Below are positions 32,501-41,815 of a DNA stretch of 64,000 bases, piece after piece (the first letter of the stretch is position 1; every line of letters starts with the position of its first letter). The notes under the pieces are model-generated. The model saw nothing but the letters and a program-made list of their open reading frames with translations. It searched no databases and was not told the DNA's origin. Origin of the DNA: Closterium sp. NIES-65 (Eukaryota; Streptophyta; Zygnematophyceae; Desmidiales; Closteriaceae). The stretch is taken from the NCBI GenBank assembly GCA_948144175.1, contig CANXME010000315.1, forward strand, positions 47,641-111,640, given 5' to 3'. The position numbers were made by a program, and so were the translations under genes.

Positions 32501-35500
32501 TTCCCAACCAAACAATGGGAGTGCCTCATTCCCAACCAAACAATGGGAGTGCCTCATTCCCAACCAAACAATGGGAGTGCCTCATTCCCAACCAAACAAT
32601 GGGAGTGCCTCATTCCCAACCAAACAATGGGAGTGCCTCATTCCCAACCAAACAATGGGAGTGCCTCATTCCCAACCAAACAATGGGAGTGCCTCCTTCC
32701 CAACCAAACAATGGGAGTGCCTCATGGAATCGGGTTCTTTAGTCACCATTTTGCTCCGACCATCTTTCCCGGTCGCCCAACCAAACCACCTCGAATCGGC
32801 TCCCCCAACTTACCCTTCCCTATCCATTTTGAGAATTCTCAAAAGTGATTCCCTATCCATTTTCACTCACCCCTCCCTCCTTACTCGCATCACTTCCCGT
32901 CCCTTTCCTCATCCTCATCCTCGTCCTCGTCACCTTCAGATGATCGAGCCTGAGCTGGCATTTGCTGACCTGGCAGATGACATGGCATGCGCCACGGCAT
33001 ACCTCAAGTACATTGTGAGCACACCATGCATGCACGCACCTACACGCACGTACGCAAATGCGCACATGCCCACATGCACTGATGCACCCATGCACACATG
33101 AACATGAAATCTGTACTAGCTTTCCAAGTTTAGGGTGGGTGAAGAAGGATAAGAAGGAGGTTATACTCGCTATGCCAGCTCTGCTAGCTTGCCCTTTCCT
33201 CACAATCCTCCTCCCTTTCACCCTTTCCTCTTTTTCTCTCTCCTCCATCTCCACCCCCTCCCCTCCTCTCCCTTTTCTCTCCTCTTCCAGCTTCAGGAGG
33301 GGCCATGAGCGAGTGTGCGGAGGACTTCAGGTATCCCTACTCTGCCCTTTCCTCATGCCCCTCCTCCTCACCCTTTCATTCCTCTTCTCCTTTCGCCCTC
33401 TCCCCTCTTCGCCTTTCTCTCTCCTCTTCCAGCTCCAAGAAGCCATGAGCGAGTGTGCGGAGGACTTCAGATTCTTTGACAAGTTTGTCGAGCCGGGGAT
33501 CATCCAACGGCTCACGGTGAGCGATCAGATGGCGCCCCCGCCCTTGCTGTGCCACCTCTGTCTAGGTGGCATGGCATGCAACCCCTACCTCTCTACTTCA
33601 CCTCCTTGTTCCCTCTTTCCCCCAGTCTCCTTATTGAATGCGTTCAACTAACCTCCACAGCTGTTCTCCCTTCGCCCGCTCTGCTTCCCTGTGTTCTTTC
33701 TTATCGTCAGGTTGTCCAGGTAGTTTTTGAGAATTCTCAAAAGCCTGTTCTTTCTTATCGTCAGGTTGCAGCCTTCATGGCTGACTTGCTGCAAACCAAA
33801 TCCCCCCCCCCTTGCTGTGTTCTTTCCGTGTGCCCCGTTCCCCCACTCCATTTCTACGTGTCCCAATCAGTTCTCTAGTCGGTGGTGGAGAGTGAGTTTG
33901 AGCATGTGCCCTACACAGATGCCATCAACATCCTCAACAAGGCTAAGACCAAGTTTGACTCAGTATGCATGCATCTATTTCCTCGTGATCCCTGCTCCCT
34001 GTGTGCCCATCTCCCCATTCCCCAGTCGGTGGTGGAGAGTGAGTTTGAGCATGTGCCCTACACAGATGCCATCAGCATTCTCAAGAAGGCTAAGACCAAG
34101 TTTGACTACCCGGTCAGTGGGTTGTCAAAAAATTTCGATTTGGAATCTCTTCTACATGTGGCATCGTTCCTGCTCACATGTGTGTATGTATGCCCATATG
34201 TCCAGATGCCATGTTCCCGCATGCCTATGCTTACACGCATCGTTTCTCGTGCCTGTGCTCGCCCTCGTTTGGCATGCATGCATGCATGCATGTGTGCAGG
34301 TGGAGTGGGGCATTGACCTGCAGAGCGAGCACGAGAGGTACCTCACAGAGAAGGCCTTCAAGAACCGTCCCATCATTGTCACTGACTACCCCAAGGTAAG
34401 CAGACACGTTAGAAACGTCTCAGACGATTCTTGAGTCGATTACACAATTCACCGCAAGCGGAGAGGACGAATTTTGAGACGACTCAAAGGAGGTACCTCA
34501 CAGAGAAGGCCTTCAAGAACCGACCCATCATCGTCACCGGCTACCCCAAGGTGAGAACCCACCGAGTACCCCTAAGGTAACAAATCACGGACTACCCTAA
34601 GGTAAGTATGTGCCGACTCGCTGACTTGTTTCCTGTGACAAGTCACCTTTGAAGACGTCCCGACTGAGGTACCTCACAGAGAACGCATTCAAGAACCAAC
34701 CAACCCATCAGTGCCACCGACTACCCCAATCGTAAGCATGCATGCCCTGCATCCTCCCCCTCTCTCCCCTTTTTCCTGCATCCCCCATTTCGGCCCCTCA
34801 ACACCCCGCACATGGTCAGGACATCAAGGCGTTTTATATGCGGCTCAACGATGATGGCAAGACCGTACCCCGGTGATGCAATGATGCAGCACATCCCCCC
34901 CCCCCTCTCTTCCCTGTGGCTTACTGCCCTCTCCCCCCCCCTTTTCTCGACCCCACCCCCGCACATGGTCAGCACATCAAGGGGTTTTATGTGCGGCTCA
35001 ACGATGATGTGATGGCACGACCATAACTCCCGCTCTTTGATGGAAGCCGCACTCCCCTCGCCCTCTTTCCCCCGTGCCTTACTGCTCTCTTACCCCCCCC
35101 CCCTCCCCCCCCACACATGGTCAGGACATCAAGGCATACTACATGCAACTCAACGATGACAGCACGACCGTAACTTAGCGATGCGACCGGCACATCCCCC
35201 GGGGGCCCTCACTTCCTCGTGATTTACAGCTCTCCCTCGTCCCCTCTTCCCCACCTCTACCTCCCCCTTCTTGGCACATGCGTCAGGGCATCAAGGCGTT
35301 CTACATGCCATGCCACTCACCTGCTTCTTTTCCAGCGATCATTATGCCATCTGCTTTTCACCATTGTCAATCTCTCTCCTACCCCTCTCTCCCACCCCTC
35401 TCTCCCACCGCTCTCTCCCACCCCTCTCTCCAGGACATCAAGGCATTCTACATGCGACTCAATGACGATGGCAAGACCGTTGCAGCCATGGATGTGCTCG

Positions 35501-36572
35501 TGCCGCGGGTGGGGGAGTTGATAGGCGGCAGTCAGAGGGAGGAGCGGCTGGAGGTGCTGGAGGGGCGCATGAGGGACGTGGGGCTCGACCCGCAGGCCTA
35601 CTGGTGGTACCTCGACCTCCGCCGATACGGCTCAGGTGGGTACAGTGCGGTTCAGGTGGGTTTGATGCGGTTCAGGTGGGCTCGATGCGGTTCAAGTAGG
35701 TGTGCTGATAGGCGGCAGTCAGAGGGAGGAGCGGCTGGAGGTGCTGGAGGGGCGCATGAGGGACGTGGGGCTTGACCCCCAGGACTACTGGTGGTACCTC
35801 GACCTCCGCCGATACGGCTCAGGTGGGTACAGTGCGGTTCAGGTGGGATGGAGGGGACTTGAGTGGTTCTAGTGTGCCTGAGCCAGACAAGTCCCCTTCT
35901 TCCCTTTCTCCTCCACTCCATGCAACCCCTCATGCAGGGTTATGGTCTGGGCTTTAAGAATCTGATCTTGTGCAGCTTGAAACAATGGTTGAGTTGACCC
36001 CGACCTCACATCTACCAGCGGCTGGAGCTGCTGCTGGAGGGGCGCATGAAAGAGACATGGCCCATTCCGTCTGTGCCTCTCCCCTCATTTTCCCTCAATC
36101 CCCCCTTTACGCCCCTCGCGCCCCTTCTTCCCCTTCTCCAAGCAGCCTTTCATGCGGGCTTTGCTCTGGGCTTTGCTCTGGGCTTTGCTCTGAGCTTTAC
36201 TCTGGGCTTTGCTCTGGGCTTTGCTCTGGGCTTTGCTCTGGGCTTTGCTCTGGGCTTTGAGCGTCTGGTGTGGTTTTGCTTTGACGGTTGATTCGGCACA
36301 CATTCCCGTTCGCCTCTCCATTTATCCTTCGTGAATGTCACTCTCCCCCCTCAATCACCCCTAAATTCTCCCTCCCCTCCCCCCCCCCCCCCCCCCCTCC
36401 CCACCCACCCCCACCCACCCCTGTGCACCTCCTCTTTCTTCCCCTTCTCCAAGCAGTCCCCCATGCGGGGTTCGGGCTGGGCTTTGAGCGGCTGGTGCAG
36501 TTTGCAACGGGCGTTGAGAACATCCGCGATGCCATCCCCTTCCCTCGCGTGCCTGGATCCGCTGACTTTTGA
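26513..36572 (+). CDS. NARS: Asparagine--tRNA ligase, organellar type
   Basis: Class IIb synthetase that charges tRNA-Asn; most like plant SYNO (plastid/mitochondrion). Exons: 26513-27052, 27270-27341, 27646-27714, 28730-28840, 29407-29514, 30433-30570, 31150-31227, 31697-31774, 32023-32091, 32940-33014, 33433-33516, 34026-34112, 34300-34395, 35434-35635, 36457-36572; about 640 residues. The N-terminal 150 residues are a low-complexity leader ([20 protein letters not shown]). Then come the OB-fold anticodon domain ([20 protein letters not shown]), [20 protein letters not shown], motif 2 ([29 protein letters not shown]), [40 protein letters not shown] and motif 3 ([18 protein letters not shown]). 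Exon 12 has an almost complete second copy just upstream (33876-33963). Confidence 0.96.
27700..27835. repeat. 23-bp minisatellite built on the NARS exon 3 splice donor
   Basis: About five units of CAGGAGGTAACAACAGAAGC type follow each other, starting at the real exon 3 donor (GAG|GTAACA at 27714/27715). Each unit repeats a consensus-like 5' splice site. Confidence 0.85.
28079..28551. repeat. 22-bp minisatellite, about 21 copies
   Basis: CCAAGCTCGCCTTGTTGGCG-type units, 22 bp long, are repeated with only one obvious variant (near 28488). The array lies in the intron before NARS exon 4 and creates long artificial frames on both strands. Confidence 0.97.
28612..28702. repeat. 17-18-bp minisatellite
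   Basis: About five copies of GCCTGCTCTTGCTCCAT lie directly upstream of the NARS exon 4 acceptor tract. Confidence 0.9.
29625..30278. repeat. 48-bp minisatellite, about 13 copies
   Basis: A nearly perfect array (unit contains CACATCCCACTGCTGGCTGC) lies in the intron between NARS exons 5 and 6. Two adjacent units share a variant (GCTGCT for GCTACT), showing internal copying. Confidence 0.97.
31072..31089. repeat. Palindrome, TCGA centre, partly decayed
   Basis: CTTCGAGTCGACTCAAAAT separates TCTCTCTATCCCTGTG from CTCGCTCTATCCCTATG in the NARS intron before exon 7. Confidence 0.75.
31228..31445. repeat. 18-bp minisatellite built on the NARS exon 7 donor
   Basis: About 12 copies of CAGGTGAATGACGTGGCA follow the real donor (CAG|GTGAAT at 31227/31228). 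Most units carry a further CAG|GTGAAT, giving a ladder of potential 5' splice sites 18 bp (six codons) apart. Confidence 0.92.
32128..32147. repeat. Perfect palindrome, GCGC centre
   Basis: CTTTTGAGGCGCCTCAAAAG follows the NARS exon 9 donor region. It separates two copies of the junction GCCGAGTTCTGGGTATGCC (about 32080 and 32150). Confidence 0.92.
32155..32275. repeat. 21-bp minisatellite
   Basis: About six copies of TTGGGAGTGCCTTGTCCAGG grow out of a duplicated NARS exon 9 splice donor. Confidence 0.9.
32265..32725. repeat. 28-bp minisatellite, about 16 copies
   Basis: An array (unit contains CATTCCCAACCAAACAATGG) follows the 21-bp array and shares its GGGAGTGCCT start. One array appears to have seeded the other. 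Variants are almost absent. Confidence 0.96.
32827..32844. repeat. Perfect palindrome, AATT centre
   Basis: TTTTGAGAATTCTCAAAA lies between two copies of TTCCCTATCCATTTT in the intron before NARS exon 10. Confidence 0.92.
33725..33742. repeat. Perfect palindrome, AATT centre
   Basis: TTTTGAGAATTCTCAAAA lies between two copies of TGTTCTTTCTTATCGTCAGG upstream of the duplicated NARS exon 12. Confidence 0.92.
33876..33963 (+). other. Near-complete duplicate of NARS exon 12
   Basis: Preceded by a CTAG acceptor, this copy encodes [20 protein letters not shown], then KAKTKFD, with only a few differences from exon 12 at 34026-34112. It ends TTTGACTCA|GTATGC rather than GACTACCCG|GTCAGT. It could be spliced as an alternative exon without shifting the frame, but would lack the Tyr-Pro that joins to the next exon. 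Confidence 0.8.
34472..34488. repeat. Palindrome, ACGA centre variant
   Basis: TTTTGAGACGACTCAAA precedes a decayed second copy of NARS exon 13 (34490-34550). Confidence 0.8.
34819..35312 (+). other. Four decayed copies of the 5' part of NARS exon 14
   Basis: Fragments at about 34819, 34973, 35125 and 35287 each start with a CAG acceptor-like site and GACATCAAGG or a close relative. They encode [11 protein letters not shown]-like peptides before degenerating. The intact exon starts at 35434. A copy of the exon's 3' part lies at about 35705-35828. Confidence 0.85.
36150..36270. repeat. 12-bp minisatellite inside a copy of NARS exon 15
   Basis: About nine copies of GGCTTTGCTCTG lie between TTTCATGCG (like the exon's CCCATGCGGGG start) and GGCTTTGAGCGTCTGGTG (like the exon's FERLV codons). 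The GLGFERL coding stretch of motif 3 was duplicated and then amplified. The functional exon is at 36457. Confidence 0.88.
36365..36422. repeat. Poly-C tract before the last NARS exon
   Basis: A C run of about 20, then CCCACC units, forms an extreme pyrimidine tract upstream of the exon 15 acceptor at 36455-36456. Confidence 0.9.
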
Positions 36573-36915
36573 TTTAGGCATACCGCAGGAGTAGGTGTAG
36601 GAGCAAGCTGCTGGAAGGGCATGGTTTAGAGTGGGGATCTACACCACAGCACCTGAGAGAGTGTATACAGGTGGCCCTTACAGGCTCCCTCTTGCGATCA
36701 CTTGCTTCTTTTGTCCGTCACGCACCGAATATATTCGGTGAGGTCAGGCCACCGCCACCAGCCTTCTTAGTGCAACTGGCTATGGATGTTACTGCGCTTA
36801 GCACCACTCCAGCGCCACTCCAGCTACCCGCTTTACTCGCTGGACAAGCATGCAGGCAGATCACATAGTAGCACGATAAAAGCATTCCACTCATACCTTC
36901 AAACAGCTCTCACAA

Positions 36916-37091
36916 AATATGAATTTTTTCGAAAGTGTGTAACACTTTCTAAAAATGTGTATTGTGCAAGCGCAGCTGCCTGTAACGAAGCAAAGCAACG
37001 GCGAATTACAATTCGCCGAGTACATAACGAGAGTTGGAGGCCATTCGGCCTCCACCCACGACTTCATTTCAGAACTTTGCAGTTTCACTCC
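36916..37091. repeat. 176-bp structured repeat, copy 1
   Basis: Nearly identical to 39215-39390, with two differences noticed. It contains three consecutive short hairpins: GAAAGTGTGTAACACTTTC, CGGCGAATTACAATTCGCCG and GGAGGCCATTCGGCCTCC. Both copies are open in the same frame, but the observed differences change amino acids, so coding is doubtful. Confidence 0.85.
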
Positions 37092-37259
37092 AATTCTCGT
37101 CCAACCACCTCGACCGTTTCCTTGTCGCTAGAAACTACCTTCTAAGCTAATACTCACTTGCACGTTCAACCCAGGCGCTTGATTTTCCATGAAGGGCAAA
37201 CTATCACGAGTGCGACTGTAACTAGCGGGCGCTCAACTGAGATCGAAGTGCGTCGGACA

Positions 37260-37570
37260 AAACGCCAACAGGCGCGCCAGAGACGAAATCGCCAGTGGCG
37301 CGCGCTAGGGACAAAATTGCCAATGGCGCCAGTGGCGCACGATTGGGACGAAATCGCCACTGGCGCCAATGGCGCGCACCAGGGATGAAATCGACACTGG
37401 CGCCAGTGGCGCGCGCCAGGGACGAAATCGCCACTGGCGCAATTGCCGCGCGCCAGGGACGAAATCGCCACATGCGCGCATGTGGCGAAATTACCACATG
37501 CGCCAGTGGCAAAATCGCCACCAGCGCTCGAGGGACGAAATGGCCGCTGGAGCGGCAGTTACGAAATTGC
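37260..37570. repeat. Imperfect GGCGCGCGCCAGGGACGAAATCG-type array
   Basis: About eight diverged copies combine GACGAAATCGCCA with palindromic TGGCGCCA or GGCGCGCGCC. The internal palindromes suggest foldback potential. Confidence 0.8.
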
Positions 37571-37839
37571 TACTGCAGCGCCTAAAGTCGTTCGACTGGG
37601 CGTCATTTGTTGCCTACGTGCTGCAAGTCTTTTAAGTTTAAGTTTTTCTTCTGATATGATCTCTTCGATTATTTTCCATTAATCTCTATGCTCCTATTGT
37701 TACTTGGTGGCAGAAAAATAGGCTCAACACCACGGGTGCGGAAAAACACTTTTAAAGACTCTACTGGTCGCGCGGGAGAACTACATTTACGACAGGATCA
37801 ACTCAACGCGCACCCAAGGACGTCTCCCAATAAAAAGAA

Positions 37840-38345
37840 GGGACCGAGGGTCTTCGTGTGGCCTGAGAGCCGTCCCCCAGGGGAGGAAGGGGACCGAGGG
37901 TCCCCGTGTGGCCTGAGAGCCGTCCCCCAGGGGGGGAAGGAGACCGAGGGTCCCCGTGTGGCCTGAGAGCCGTCCCCCAAGGGGGGAAGAGGACCGAGGG
38001 TCCCCGTGTGGCCTGAGAGCCGTCCCCCAGGGGGGGAAGGGGACCGAGGGTCCCCGTGTGGCCTGAGAGCCGTCCCCCAGGGGGGGAAGGGGACCGAGGG
38101 TCCCCCTGTGGCCTGAGAGCCGTCCCCCAGGGGGGGATGGGGACCGAGGGTCCCCGTGTGGCCTGAGAGCCGTCCCCCAGGGGGGCAAGGGGACCGAGGG
38201 CCCCGTGTGGCCTGAGAACCGTCCCCCAGGGGGGGAAGGGGACCGAGGGTCCCCGTGTGGCCTGAGAGCCGTCCCCCAGGGGAGGGAAGGGGACCGAGGG
38301 TCCTAGCGTGGCCTGAGAGCCGTCCCCCAGGGGGGAAGAGACTCG
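37840..38345. repeat. 50-bp minisatellite, about 10 copies
   Basis: Units contain GAGGGTCCCCGTGTGGCC, GAGAGCCGTCCCCCAG and a G run of variable length. Frame changes between units follow the G-run length. Confidence 0.95.
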
Positions 38346-38604
38346 AAGGTCCACACGTTGGCCTTACCGTAAAATGGGCAAAAATTTCGAACAATGTGCT
38401 CGCTTGTATGACTGGATCATCCTTGGTTTTTGATGTACCCCATTTACTTTTTAATGTGACCAATAAAGGCTGGTTGGAGCCCCACTGAAATCTCGGGAAG
38501 CAACTGTTCAAGTGCACCTCAAGTTGGTTTTAAAATCTTGACTTGACTCCAGTTGGTGTTCACACACTTTTAAACCACATTCCGTGTTCTTCCAAATAAG
38601 GGCA

Positions 38605-39552
38605 ATGACAATGGGATCGGTTTTCGCCATCATTCTCATCCCACTTTGTTCGATAACACCCGACAAGGAAGCAAAAGCACACGTTGAAACGACTTGCATG
38701 CTGTCACCTGAATGGGCGTTTGGGAGTAAAAGGCAGCAATTGTGTGACCGTTCCTACCCAACCAACATGACGAATACCACACTCACCCGAGTACCACTTC
38801 AAACCCTTACATCCACCCACGTTGTAGTTATTCCGGCCGGAACATCAAACGACTGGAAGTGTAGGGTAAAGCAGAGCACATGGAAGCTAAATCCCAAGAT
38901 AAAAGTTGTACCGTACATTGGGCGTGTAGAGTACGGGAACCACCAGTTTCAACCACTATCCTGGTACGGGAACAACCAGTTTCAACAACCAGGGACATCC
39001 ACATCAACAGCACGAGCAACCTTCGCGCACAGCACCTCGGACGCCATCGACATGGAGCCCACGACTCACCAACGCCGCCCCTCCCGGCATTTCGTCAATG
39101 TCATCAACCGCAACTACACTCACCAAGTTTTCAACGCTCCAGCTGCACATGTCTCAGAAGACCCAATTGTAATGAAGCCAGTTGCCTTTGCAAGAACAGA
39201 AAGCAAGCTTTCTCAATATGATTTTTTTCGAAAGTGTGTAACACTTTCTAAAAATGTGTATTGTGAAAGCGCAGCTGCCTGTAACGAAGCAAAGCAACGG
39301 CGAATTACAATTCGCCGAGTACATAACGAGAGTTGGAGGCCATTCGGCCTCCACCCACGACTTCATTTCAGAACTTTGCAGTTTCACTCCCCACCTACCC
39401 GCCCTAGTTGTACCAATATTTGTATGATCCATAGTTGGACGAGAATGTTGTATTACTGCAATTGTAATGAAGCCAGTTGCCTTTGCAAGAACAGAAAGCA
39501 AGCTTTCTCAAAATGGAGATTGAGAGGTTGTGTCCACAAAGTATGTTTTTAG
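38605..39552 (+). CDS. Uncertain open frame with signal-peptide-like start
   Basis: A single uninterrupted frame of 315 residues from ATG 38605. The start (MTMGSVFAIILIPLCS) is hydrophobic, like a signal peptide. I recognise no domain. Residues about 205-262 come from the 176-bp repeat, and a Cys/Asn/Lys-rich peptide encoded by a 52-bp direct repeat appears before and after it in different frames. The frame may be a chance product of repeats; no splice or homology evidence supports it. Confidence 0.25.
   Translation: MTMGSVFAIILIPLCSITPDKEAKAHVETTCMLSPEWAFGSKRQQLCDRSYPTNMTNTTLTRVPLQTLTSTHVVVIPAGTSNDWKCRVKQSTWKLNPKIKVVPYIGRVEYGNHQFQPLSWYGNNQFQQPGTSTSTARATFAHSTSDAIDMEPTTHQRRPSRHFVNVINRNYTHQVFNAPAAHVSEDPIVMKPVAFARTESKLSQYDFFRKCVTLSKNVYCESAAACNEAKQRRITIRRVHNESWRPFGLHPRLHFRTLQFHSPPTRPSCTNICMIHSWTRMLYYCNCNEASCLCKNRKQAFSKWRLRGCVHKVCF
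39215..39390. repeat. 176-bp structured repeat, copy 2, flanked by 52-bp direct repeats
   Basis: Second copy of the three-hairpin repeat. About 52 bp beginning CAATTGTAATGAAGCCAGTT and ending near GCAAGCTTTCTCAA precede it (about 39164-39215) and recur at about 39458-39510, so the interval behaves like an insertion. Confidence 0.85.
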
Positions 39553-39917
39553 TATGTTAGCAATCCATACCACAAAGTATGCAATGCAACAACAAAACTG
39601 GTACACACTGAAAGCTGTGATTGGGTTTCAGATCATGGCGACCCACATGTCCAGTACACCTAACCACCGCTATTTTCTTTTGGTCTATTTTCAACCCCAC
39701 TTGCGCAAGTGGGTATACACCGTTTCTGGAATCTTCGACCGAGGGTTGTGTGGGCGTCAGAAATTTCACACCTCTTTCACAGTGAGTTAGTTCTTGACCC
39801 CCAAAAGGAGTAGAAGTGGCACAAGGGAATTCGCAACAGCAAGAGTGCCCCTTCACACGAGCGGTAATAGTCTCAGACTAGCTTTCATGCGTTTCTTAAC
39901 ATTGAAAATCGGGGTGC

Positions 39918-40057
39918 TCTTAGAAACTAGGAAGCAATGTGGACTATCGAGATGATTTTAGTACAAGAAGGAAACCTAAGGGGGTGTACCCCACAATATC
40001 TACCCCACTACGGCCTACCCAAAACTATAACACATATATATGTATATATGTTTGACA
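39918..40057 (-). repeat. Element 1, 3' LTR
   Basis: Begins TGTCAAAC in sense. It matches 47384-47523 apart from at least five substitutions and a variable (TA)n tract. It ends CTAAGA rather than the usual CA. Confidence 0.88.
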
Positions 40058-40291
40058 TACCCCCATAAGCAAAGTGGGGGAGAGCAAGAGGTCACAAGAC
40101 CAGTCAAGAGAAAGCAAAACAAGCTCAGGGTGGATCACAATGTCACCACACACACTGAGCACAAGCAAACGGCCCCAAGGCTAGTTCACATGCAGAGGTA
40201 TACATGCAACAAGAACAGTACAGTCATCTCTACCTAGCAAGAGTAAGCATGCAGATATGTACATATATATAGATCACAGTACAAGCTGAGA

Positions 40292-41815
40292 CTACAGCAA
40301 GAATGGAAACGAAGGTACAAGGCCCAATAAAGTACAAAAGCGCTGATGGTCACCAGACGGAAGTGCCTTGGTGAATATATCAGCAGTGTTGGCCCGAGTG
40401 GTCACGTGAGCAAGACGAAGCTGACCACGCTGCTGCAACTCTCGAGCCAGGAAGTAGCGCAAAGCAATGTGCTTCGTTATGTGCTCCAGTCTGTGCTCCT
40501 GACACAAGGCAATGGCGGCCTTGTTGTCGACGTACAGGACTGGAGGAGAACGAGGCCGCTCTCCCAGGTCGGTCAGCAGGTAGGTGAGCCAGCGTAACTC
40601 CTGTGCAGCCCTGGCTGTGGCGTAGATCTCAGCCTCACAACTGGAGCTGAGAACTGAAGACGAGCGTGTAGAACGCCAAGAAACTTAACGAGAGTCAAGG
40701 CTGAAGACGTAACCCTGTGACGACCGCTGCGTAGCCTGGTCGTCAACCCAAGAAGCGTTTGAGTGACCAGTGAAAACAATGCCGCCCCGTCCTCCAAGCA
40801 CGAGCCCCATGTCGATGTACTGCACAAGTAGCGCAGTACCCTCTTCGCAGCATCCATGTGCACCTTTCAGTGCCGACCAGGAGCCACGTAGCGAGCCACA
40901 AGGCCAAGAGGGTACGCGAGGTCAGGACGAGTGCAGGTCATCAGGTACATGAGGCAGCCAACTAGCTCTAGGTAAAGACCACTCGGCTCTACGGACTCGT
41001 CCGAAGGTGGAGCTGAGAGCGAGTAACCTGTAGCCAGAGGAGTGGTCTGTGCCAAGGACCAGGTCAAGCCGAAGGGCTGAAGGACCTGCTGCACCATGTG
41101 TGACTGAGTCAGGGTGATGGTGCGGCGTGCTCTGTCCCGGGTGATCTGCAAGCCAAGGTAACTGCGCAGCTCACCCAGGTCTGTGCACGTCTGCCTCTTC
41201 TCCAGCTCCGACTTCACCAGGGCGAGAGCCTCAGTGTCAGCGGTGGCAAAGACCAAGTCGTCGACGTACACTAGGATGTAGAACGGCGGCAGCGAAGTGT
41301 CGGTGCGCAGAAACAGCGAGGGGTCAGCAGTCGACGGAGTAAACCGAAGAGCTGCAAGTGTCGTCCTCAGTGAGTCGTGCCACTCGCGTGGCGCCTGGCG
41401 GAGACTGTAGACCGGCCGCCGGAGGCTCCACTGGGTACCACGAGGGAACAACCTAGTGAAGCCAGGCGGGCAGTGCAGCCAGATCTCCTCGTGCAGGCTG
41501 CCCTGTAAGAAAGTTGTGCTGAAGTCAAGAGAGTGAAGCTCGTAGTCACGCTGAGCGGCAATGTGCAGCAGCACCCAAAGAGTGGTCATCTTCGAGGTGG
41601 GGGAGAAGGTCTGGAAGAAGTCAACTCCCTCTCACTGACTAAAGCCTCGAGCAACGTAACGGGCCTTGAAGACAGGCGGAGAACCTGGCGGTTGCTTCAC
41701 CCCGAAAATCCACATGCCGTCGACGATGTTCGCCCCGGGAGGGGGAACCTCATCGACGTACGTGCCTGTGGACTTCCAGGATGCCATCTCTGCGTCCATG
41801 GCTGTCTGCCACTAA
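40292..41815 (-). pseudogene. Element 1 reverse transcriptase and RNase H
   Basis: Minus frames encode the copia RT core (HSLDFSTTFLQGSLHEEIWL, ILVYVDDLVFATAD with the YVDD catalytic pair), VGCLMYLMTCTRPDLAYPLG, then RNase H remnants (MDAAKRVLRYL) and HIALRYFLARELQQ...TADIFTKALP. In-frame stops occur at about 41815 (before WQTAMDAEM) and 41636 (after ARGFSQ). Frame changes between 40870 and 40500 break RNase H. Confidence 0.9.

Larger units (their letters stand above)
36573..38604. other. Intergenic, repeat-rich
   Basis: Holds the first 176-bp structured repeat (36916-37091), an imperfect GGCGCC-rich array (37260-37570) and a 50-bp array (37840-38340). No gene is seen. Confidence 0.6.

Noticed and set aside
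31876-33101. 402-residue plus-strand frame through NARS exon 9
   Set aside because: Mostly the 28-bp array; the true exon 9 is only 32023-32091 in another frame context.
37787-38517. Pro/Gly-rich minus frames of up to 239 residues
   Set aside because: Translations of the 50-bp array; frame length follows the G-run lengths.
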